Positions 57,794 to 64,000 of a stretch of 64,000 nucleotides of DNA are shown here, one piece after another (position 1 is the stretch's first letter; each line of letters opens with the position of its first letter). This DNA is from Brachypodium distachyon (lineage: Eukaryota; Streptophyta; Magnoliopsida; Poales; Poaceae): the NCBI RefSeq assembly GCF_000005505.3, contig NC_016133.3:11718001-11782000 (forward strand), read 5' to 3'. The notes below the pieces were generated by a model. That model made no database searches, was not told where the DNA came from, and saw only the letters and a program-made list of their open reading frames with translations. The position numbers were made by a program, and so were the translations under genes.

Positions 57794-59689
57794 TCATGTT
57801 GAGAGCACAGGGTTTGCATAAACAAAGCAAAAACGCGTAAACCTCAGCAACCTAACAACTAAGAACTCACTTGCTATTAGTTTTAATTTGGTATGGTTTC
57901 GTATATGTTGGAATGTTTGATTTTGTTGGAATTTCCAAAGTGAACTAAATGACGTAAACAACAAGCCAGGCAACTGGAATCTGCAATCGACAATGGCAGT
58001 AGAAAAGTGTAGTGATATATGTATGTACCTGGGAGAAGATGAGCAGCCGGAACTGTTATGGGTCACAGAGAACACATTGGAGAGAGACTTTGTGAGGTAT
58101 GCAAAGTTTGGTATCGGCGGCAACGCGGGCACACGCTCCCCTTTCCTCAGCAGCTCCTCCAAGTCGAGCCTTTGCAAAGTGAGTACAGACTTGTTGTCTC
58201 TCCAAACAAAGGCGAGCCGGCCATCCTGGAGAGCAAAGAGTGACCCGGGCTTTGAGCCAGGGTACCTGAACCCATACCCCGCTGCAATGCCCTCCCCGGC
58301 AAAGCTTCTCGCAATGTCCACACGGCGGGAATCCTCGTCGGACTGCCATGGAAATGCCTCTGTCGATGGCTCGCCCATCCGCGCGATAAACATGGCCGAC
58401 CCATTGGGATGCACGACATAGTGTGTGCCCTCCAACACCTTGGTTGCGATCAGCATAAGCTTCCTCTCGCTGTCTTCCTCGTAGGAGAGGAGCAGGAAGA
58501 AGAGGGCCTTCCGTGGTTTGCGGTCATCCTCCGGCCGCCCCGGTGGCCACCCGAATGTGCCTCCCCACAGTCCGGCATACTCCCGGCCGGGCACCGGCGC
58601 CTGTGTCGCCAGCTTGTAGAGCGCGAACCGGTTGCCATGCATGCTTGGCCACGCTCGGTAGGTCGACAGCCGCAGCTGGGCGCCCCGGAGGCTCAGGCCA
58701 ACGCTCTTGCCGGCGCGCAAGAACTCGTCCAATGCCAGATGCTTGCTGCCTCCGAACTCTACCGTTGAATTGGCCGACGCAGAGCGCGTCACCATCTGCA
58801 GCAGCCCTTTCCTGACGAACCCGGCCATCGCAGACAGGCTCCTCCGAAGGGGAACCTTATCACCTGCAGCATCGCCGTTCGTCGTCGGCGGCATCTTCTT
58901 GGCTGCTTCCAGCAGCAGAGCCTCGAGCTCTGCCCGGCTCACCATGCCGCCGCCGGACGACGACGAATCCTTGTGCAGACGCAGCATCGCCTCCCGGCGC
59001 GCGGCGAGCAAGGGGAGGTCCTCATCGGAGCGCGCGAAGAGCGGCGCCGCGGCGAGGTCCGGCGGGAGCTTGACGCGGCAGGAGGCGACGAGCGCATCGA
59101 GCAGGCCGCAGCGGTTACCGAAGGAGAGGCGGGAGAAGCTGGAGGAGGAAGAAGAGGGAGAAGGCGCGAGGGCCTCGAGGAGGAGGGCGTTGGTGTTGGG
59201 GTGGAGGGAGGAGAGGCGGCCGGGGAAGAGGGATCCGGCGCCGTGGAGGAAGAGGAGCGCGGGGCGGCCATGGGCGTCGGCGAGGAGCTCGAAGACGGGC
59301 GCCCAGCGGAGGCGCGGGGAGAGCTCCTGCGGGATGGCGCGGATGGCGACGAGGGAGAGGAACCCCGGGAGCGCCGCCACCAGGTTGCCCAGCTCCGGGT
59401 TCTGCTGCGCCCAGAGACCGCGGAGCGGGGCCGCGGAGTGGAGGAAGCGGCAGACGGTAAGAGAGGAGCCCCCGGCGGCGGCGCGCCATGAGAGGAGGTG
59501 CGACGGCGGGGAAGAAGAAGGGAGCAGGCGGCGGCACTGCGCCAGCCAGGGCTTGTCGGCAGCGGAGAGGGCCGCGTGGAGGCGGCGGTCGGCGGCGGAG
59601 AGCGCCAGGAGGTCCCGCGGGCGGAGGTGGGCGGAGATCAGGGCCAGCACGTCGTCCGGGAGCGCCAGGATCAGCTCGCCCCCGGCCAT
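57794..59689 (-). CDS. F-box protein, At5g39450-like
   Basis: Starts at ATG 59689 (MAGGELILALPDDVLALI). The F-box is at about residues 8-45 (LPDDVLALISAHLRPRDLLA ... RRLHAALSAADKPWLAQC). The long C-terminal part has LWAQQNPELGNLVAALPGFL, RWAPVFELLADAHGRPALLF, GLWGGTFGWPPGRP, YVVHPNGSAMFIARMGEP and PIPNFAYLTKSLSNVF, matching the At5g39450 group. F-box proteins recruit substrates to SCF ubiquitin ligases (established). The family ends shortly after the SNVF block (about residue 553). Beyond it the frame stays open for about 78 more residues of non-family composition to 57794. An intron with donor CCCAG|GTACAT near 58027 is plausible, so the true C-terminus may be spliced elsewhere and the left boundary given here is an outer limit. 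Confidence 0.82.
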   Translation of the reverse strand: MAGGELILALPDDVLALISAHLRPRDLLALSAADRRLHAALSAADKPWLAQCRRLLPSSSPPSHLLSWRAAAGGSSLTVCRFLHSAAPLRGLWAQQNPELGNLVAALPGFLSLVAIRAIPQELSPRLRWAPVFELLADAHGRPALLFLHGAGSLFPGRLSSLHPNTNALLLEALAPSPSSSSSSFSRLSFGNRCGLLDALVASCRVKLPPDLAAAPLFARSDEDLPLLAARREAMLRLHKDSSSSGGGMVSRAELEALLLEAAKKMPPTTNGDAAGDKVPLRRSLSAMAGFVRKGLLQMVTRSASANSTVEFGGSKHLALDEFLRAGKSVGLSLRGAQLRLSTYRAWPSMHGNRFALYKLATQAPVPGREYAGLWGGTFGWPPGRPEDDRKPRKALFFLLLSYEEDSERKLMLIATKVLEGTHYVVHPNGSAMFIARMGEPSTEAFPWQSDEDSRRVDIARSFAGEGIAAGYGFRYPGSKPGSLFALQDGRLAFVWRDNKSVLTLQRLDLEELLRKGERVPALPPIPNFAYLTKSLSNVFSVTHNSSGCSSSPRYIHISLHFSTAIVDCRFQLPGLLFTSFSSLWKFQQNQTFQHIRNHTKLKLIASEFLVVRLLRFTRFCFVYANPVLST

Positions 59690-60939
59690 GGAGATCGGGG
59701 TTGGGTGGGCCGTCTGCTTCCTTTCGCCTTTTTCTTTTCTTTTCTCAACCTCAAAAAAGTTCCAAGCTTTATAATCCTGCGAGAAGAAGACTGTGAAGAG
59801 TGACAAGCTCAGCCTGGTCTTTTTCCTCGGACGATGAAGAAATATCTCTTTTTTTTTGCATTTCGCTCTCGTGCTATTCTCGCTGGCCACCTTGCTAAAA
59901 TATCTCGAACCACTGTCTACACCATTTTATTACGCTTATCGGTCTATTTATCTGCAGTTTCCTCCACATTGCTCGACATTGATAAATCACCTTCTCTAGT
60001 CACCTTCATGCACCACAAGCTTCAGTGGATTTACCAATAATTTCTTAACCCGAGTCTCTTTCGGACCCAAAAGGTGGACACACAAACTACGTGATCAACA
60101 AGAATGATGTGATACGAGGCAACAAGCAAGGATCCGCGTCCGTTCATGGGTTCGGAGTGTCAAAACTCAGCTCTATGTTTCGTAGGATTTTTACAGAATT
60201 TCAATCCTAGGAGTTTTTTTCTACATGTAGCATGGTTTCAGAACGAACATGTTAGATTTCTAAGAACTGTATCCAAATTGGCATAATTCATAAGGATTCT
60301 AAACATCAGGTACGAGCTCATTTAAAATTATTAAAGAATAAATATGCATGACATTTCAATCATCTATTTTCATATTCATATGATTTCAAAATCCTATGAA
60401 CCGAATAAGCCCTAGGATTACGACGTTGTCAAGGGTCAAGAATGTAAAAAAGAAAAGTGTTATAGAAGGGAAAAAAACGTCACCGTCAAAAAGAATGAAT
60501 TAGTTTTGATTTGGTCACAAGGTCTAGAAGAAGAAGATGCTGCTTCTTGGTGGATGTCATGTCGACGTCAAGATCACCTATTGGCACATTTCGTCCAGTC
60601 GTCGTTTGTAGTTTATGTCCAGCGAATTTGAGACCCGGTCAAACAGTGAACTCATCATCCTCGACGACTTTGACCAGGGTGGGTCCTTTGGGCCTTAAAA
60701 GACTCTCCTCGCTTTGGGCCCATTATATTAGACAAGACCCCTTATACAAAACAAGAGAGAGGCCAAGCCCATGAGCAGAAGAACGCAACGGGCTGTGGGC
60801 CGGAAGCAGTATCACCGTGGCATCGAGAGCAGATTACTTTTTATTCGCTCAAACTAACAATGAAACCTGCCCTAAAAAAAAACTAACAATGAATGATCCC
60901 TAAAAAAAAATTACCACTTGAATGACAGGTCGTCCTCTA
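59690..60939. other. F-box upstream region with a decayed MITE
   Basis: Holds the F-box promoter. At about 60175-60417 an inverted pair CTATGTTTCGTAGGATTTTT and (inverted) GGTTCATAGGATTTTGAAAT suggests a decayed MITE of a type frequent in grasses. The remainder shows nothing recognisable. Confidence 0.4.
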
Positions 60940-61228
60940 CAATTATGGTTGTTTACATGGCCTAAATCAGCCAACTTTGTCTGACCACTCTGCTCTACGG
61001 TCGAATCTAAGCTAGTAACTTAATGGGCTTGTTTGGTCCTAATCATGGAAGATGATGATTGGTCTATGACATAGATACAGACTGGGACAGGGGCGCCAGA
61101 CTCGTGCCTAATCCTTCTTGTTTCATCCAAGAAAAGTCTTAAGCCGTATACACTGCCAGCCGGTACGCATCGCAATCTCAGGATGACGCTCAAATTGTCA
61201 AACCAGTTTGTCCTAAGATGAGTTTTTT
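60940..61228 (+). repeat. Left arm of a long inverted repeat
   Basis: Runs from CAATTATGGTTGTTTACATG to TCCTAAGATGAGTTTTT. It matches, inverted and with substitutions, 62598-62918: TTTACATGGCCTAA, GGTCCTAATCATGGAA, GGTCTATGACA, TCGTGCCTAAT.CTTCTTG, CACTGCCAGCCGGTA.GCATC and GCAATCTCAGGATGA.GCTC are shared in order. Confidence 0.85.
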
Positions 61229-61658
61229 GTTTTGTTCAACGTATAGCTGTAATGGTCTGATGGCAAAGAATCTAACTGAATGTATAGCTGCATGGTCTGA
61301 TGACAAAAGAGTACGCATCTCAGAAAAATGCGGGCAAGAACACAAGCAAAACCAAAGATTAATACGATAACACACTGTACGAAATTAACACTGGATAGAG
61401 ATCGAAAAATAACAATCAAGAAATACGTAAATGTAACCCTGCAAAAGAAACATAAATGTACTGCATAATTACAGTACACAATAATACTTGTTGCAGCAAA
61501 ACTCTGATGATCATCATCATTTCTGATTGTGAAGACGTCCTTTCAATGAAATTCAATCAAGAAACCAATTGCTTCATTGCTCATGATAGCTACGAGTAGC
61601 TAGTAACGGCATGAAATCGAGATCATCTTAATCTGTTTTGCAGCTGATTGCATGCTCC

Positions 61659-62237
61659 TCATTTCTTGGCGGCGGCATTGCTGGAGGAGGAAGAAGCTGA
61701 AGCAGAGGAGGTCCTCTGTTCGTCGACCTTGTGCACCACCTTGCTCCTGCCTCTGTGCGCCACCAACATCTTCCTCAGCGCGCGCATCATCGCCACCAGC
61801 CCCGGCGCCCTTCTCCGGGACGAGCCGCTCCTCCTCGCCGCCGCGACCTGCAGCACCGCCACCTCGCGCTCCTCCTTCGCTGCCCGCCGCCGGCGGGAAA
61901 TGTCGAAGGACAGGTCGTCGTCGGCCAAGTCCTCCCTGCCGTCGTCGTTGAGGTCCTCCCACAGGCTGTCCATCATCTCCTCTTCTTCGTCCTCGGCTCC
62001 GGCGGGGGAGCAGAAATTGGCGCGCCATGGCGATGCGGGAGCGGCGCTGGAGTCCGCGGCAGAGAAGCTGCGGCGGATGGGCGACGACGAGAGCAGCCAC
62101 GCCGGCGGCGGAGACGCGGACGCCCTGCTGTAATTCCGGCGGTGGCTGTAGGTGCTGCTGCTGCAGCAGGCGGCGGCGAGGAGCTGAGGCGGCGGCGTGG
62201 GGAAGCTGAAGTCGTCGTCTTGCTCCGCCATCGCCAT
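61659..62237 (-). CDS. Uncharacterised 192-aa protein
   Basis: Single exon of 579 nt from ATG 62237 (MAMAEQDDDFSFPTPPPQLL; a second ATG in frame at 62231). GC-rich with plant-gene codon use. Visible features: a Ser/Ala/Pro-rich N-terminal third; an acidic run (AGAEDEEEEMMDSLWEDLND, about residues 79-98); a DLSFDISRRRRAAKEEREVA block; a basic hydrophobic motif GLVAMMRALRKMLVAHRGRS (about 147-166); and a Ser/Ala/Lys end. The acidic-WEDLND, then FDI-S-RRR, then MMRALRKMLV order resembles small plant-specific unknown proteins, but I cannot assign a family or function. It sits between the two arms of a long inverted repeat. Confidence 0.7.
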   Translation of the reverse strand: MAMAEQDDDFSFPTPPPQLLAAACCSSSTYSHRRNYSRASASPPPAWLLSSSPIRRSFSAADSSAAPASPWRANFCSPAGAEDEEEEMMDSLWEDLNDDGREDLADDDLSFDISRRRRAAKEEREVAVLQVAAARRSGSSRRRAPGLVAMMRALRKMLVAHRGRSKVVHKVDEQRTSSASASSSSSNAAAKK

Positions 62238-62597
62238 TGCCTATTCTCTTCTCCCTTCTCTGCTCTGCTCTGTTCTGCTACTGCTGGATTGCGTCTTGGT
62301 GGGGAAGAAGATGCCAGTAGTGCTTCTGTTACCTAGCTACGTGTTGACTCTCATCAAATAAGGAGAGGAAGATACCTCAAAAAAAAAAGTAGCTGGAGTT
62401 TGGTCCAACCGCAAGTATTTTGATTGATGCTTGATTGGTGGTCAATCAAGGCATTCCCTATTGATGCTGTATCAGTAATTTGTTTCATGCGTACAAACTT
62501 TGAGCTAGAGTTGGCTCCAAGTTTTGCTTCAACGTTTGACCTCTTGAGCTGCACATATATTCAGTTTACTACTCACCCCTTGTTTCCAACACGGCAT

Positions 62598-62918
62598 AAA
62601 AACTCAACTTAGGACAGTTCATTTGAGCATCATCCTGAGATTGCGATGCATACCGGCTGGCAGTGTACAGCTCAAGACTTTCTCTTGGACGAAAACAAGA
62701 AGAATTAGGCACGACGAGTATGATGTCAAAAAAATAAAACAAAAAAATTAGGCACGATTCCGGCCCCCGTGATGTCTGTCATAGACCACTGATATTCCAT
62801 GATTAGGACCGAACCCATTGTTAAATTAGTACTAGAAGCTTAGGTTCGACCGTAAGATTAAGAAGCAGAGTGGACAGACGAAGTTGGTTAAGTTAGGCCA
62901 TGTAAACGACGATAATTG
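62598..62918 (-). repeat. Right arm of a long inverted repeat
   Basis: Inverted partner of 60940-61228. It contains an extra segment of about 42 bases near 62708-62750 in which ATTAGGCACGA is duplicated around an A-rich stretch, so it is the longer arm. Beyond the outer ends the flanks show no further match and no clear target-site duplication. Confidence 0.85.
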
Positions 62919-63721
62919 CAGCGAGCAGGCTGTTCATTAATTAATTAGCACAAAACAGGGTTCAAACGGTCCTTGATACTTCTATGTCTGAGGTCAACTG
63001 CCGTCTGTGTAGCACTTGACGACGGATGAGAACATGCCACTGGCTAATTAATTGGCAAACAGATTGCCATGACATACATTACCTATCCGTCTAAAATGTT
63101 GCAGCGATCCAGTAATTCCGGTGGCTGGTTGCTTCTTGTCTCTAATTCTTTGTTTTGATTTGAGAAAACCCAGCCGAAATGCTGGGCTGGGCTGTATCCA
63201 AATTCATGTTAAGGTTTTGGCCCACAAGTCCATTACCATCACAAACAATTAGCTTCTCTGTCCGCTCAAAAAAAAAAAAAGCTTCTCTCGTCCTGTCTCG
63301 TGACTGTCCTCGACATACATACTTTATCTTTTGTCTTCTTTGAAAGAAAGAATGCACATGTATACTTATTTTCATTCCGTTTGTTGCAAGTATACATCGT
63401 TCGTCCTAGTAATGCATACTGCACGTTCCAGAGAAATCAGGACACTTGGACCATTGCTTGAGTATCATCACTGTCGGCTTGGTTAAACATCCCAATTCCC
63501 AAAATAAAACCATAACAGATACATGTCACCCTCCCCGTGGATCGCACTAGCAATGGCTATGTTTCCAGGAGACAATCACAGCAGAAATTGGACCCAGCAA
63601 GGCAGCAAGGACGATAAGAACCTGACACAATAGATAAGCGATTGATGGGATGGAAACAAAATTTAAGCAGCGGTGAGGCCTTTGCACAAAATTTAAGCAG
63701 CAGCCAACCACCAAAGAAAAC
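62919..63721. other. Upstream region of the BAHD gene
   Basis: No gene. A 16-base phrase ACAAAATTTAAGCAGC is repeated with a 30-base period just before the start (63656 and 63686), in the probable leader. A small perfect hairpin CCCAGC-CGAAAT-GCTGGG is at about 63170-63187. Confidence 0.45.
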
Positions 63722-64000
63722 ATGGAGGATGTCCGGATCGTCTCCCGGCGCATGATCCGGCCGGAGCCGACGAGCACGCGGCGGCCGCCGGAGCTGGAGC
63801 CGGAGACGGTGATCCACCTGACGCCATGGGACCTCCAGATGGTGACCGTGGAGCACATCCAGAAGGGCATCCTCCTGCCCAAGCATCCACAGGGGCACAG
63901 CCATGCCGTCGAACGGCTCGCGTCGTCCTTCGCGCTCGCTCTGGGACGCTTCTACCCCTTTGCCGGCCGGCTCACCGTCGAGGAGCTCCAGCAGGACGGC
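63722..64000 (+). CDS. BAHD acyltransferase, N-terminal part (runs off the window)
   Basis: From ATG 63722 the frame is open to the window end (93 codons): MEDVRIVSRRMIRPEPTSTR, then IHLTPWDLQMVTVEHIQKGI, LLPK, and LASSFALALGRFYPFAGRL. The 'L-T-P-W-D' start of the first strand and the 'SLA.AL..FYP.AGRL' block are conserved in BAHD acyl-CoA-dependent acyltransferases. The catalytic HxxxD and DFGWG motifs would lie beyond 64000 and cannot be checked, so substrate and functionality are unknown. The context aaaacATGG is strong. Confidence 0.88.
   Translation, partial: MEDVRIVSRRMIRPEPTSTRRPPELEPETVIHLTPWDLQMVTVEHIQKGILLPKHPQGHSHAVERLASSFALALGRFYPFAGRLTVEELQQDG

Noticed and set aside
58707..59774. 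355-codon plus-strand open frame
   Set aside because: Antisense to the GC-rich F-box gene; Arg/Ser/Ala-biased composition with no homology. The sense frame has a clear F-box.
63547..63904. Minus-strand ORFs of 111-115 codons at the right edge
   Set aside because: They are antisense to the BAHD start and its leader. The plus-strand frame shows the family motifs.
1..64000. Search for CRISPR arrays, bacterial operons, riboswitches or viral genes
   Set aside because: Nothing of the kind was seen. The short spaced repeats present are microsatellites, MITEs or small tandem duplications typical of plant nuclear DNA.

Overview
This window is nuclear DNA from a grass (Poaceae), very probably Oryza or a close relative. 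Genes have multiple GT-AG introns and GC-rich first exons. The intergenic DNA holds TA-flanked Stowaway-like and TTA-flanked Tourist-like MITEs, a small Helitron, LINE-type 3' tails and long simple repeats. One gene matches my recollection of rice Early heading date 3 (Ehd3), near the start of rice chromosome 8. The ferredoxin pair nearby fits the same recalled neighbourhood. This placement is from memory and inference; no alignment was run.

Layout, left to right. 0-8 kb, all on the minus strand: the 5' part of a PI-PLC X-domain protein, a BTB/POZ protein of the At1g21780 type, a tRNA-Gln(UUG) and a VND/SWN-type NAC factor. 10-11.6 kb: a TMEM18 homologue (minus). 12-14 kb: decayed gene fragments ending in a Helitron-like 3' motif. 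15-18 kb: an RMR-type PA-TM-RING-H2 receptor (plus). 19.3 kb: a small hydrophilic LEA-like protein with an ABRE/RY promoter (minus). 20.5-23 kb: a broken Rab GTPase fragment and an orphan exon, again with a Helitron-like hairpin downstream. 23.3-26.3 kb: two intronless chloroplast ferredoxin genes (minus), separated by DNA that contains its own tandem duplication. 29.6-37.2 kb: a FYVE-less FAB1-type PI3P 5-kinase (plus). 41-42 kb: a BPS1-like protein (minus). 45-48 kb: LINE-derived sequence and a tRNA-Arg(UCU). 48-50.5 kb: a GONST5/UDP-GalT1-like nucleotide-sugar transporter (minus). 51.6-54.4 kb: the Ehd3-like PHD protein (minus). 57-57.7 kb: a TIR element with an 8-bp target duplication. 57.8-59.7 kb: an F-box protein (minus). 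61.7-62.2 kb: an uncharacterised 192-aa protein gene set between long inverted repeats (minus). 63.7 kb to the edge: the start of a BAHD acyltransferase (plus).

The genes are independent housekeeping and regulatory loci and do not form a pathway cluster. Loose themes are endomembrane traffic and phosphoinositides (FAB1, RMR, the nucleotide-sugar transporter, the PI-PLC-like protein), plastid electron transfer (ferredoxins) and developmental control (NAC, Ehd3, BTB, F-box). Most exon boundaries below were worked out by hand from splice sites, reading-frame phase and remembered family sequences; phases were checked by arithmetic. I found no convincing undescribed system. The least ordinary features are two GC-AG introns in neighbouring genes, the two gene-fragment tracts with Helitron-like tails, the 1.4-kb-spaced inverted repeat around the orphan gene, and the layered duplications at the ferredoxin locus.
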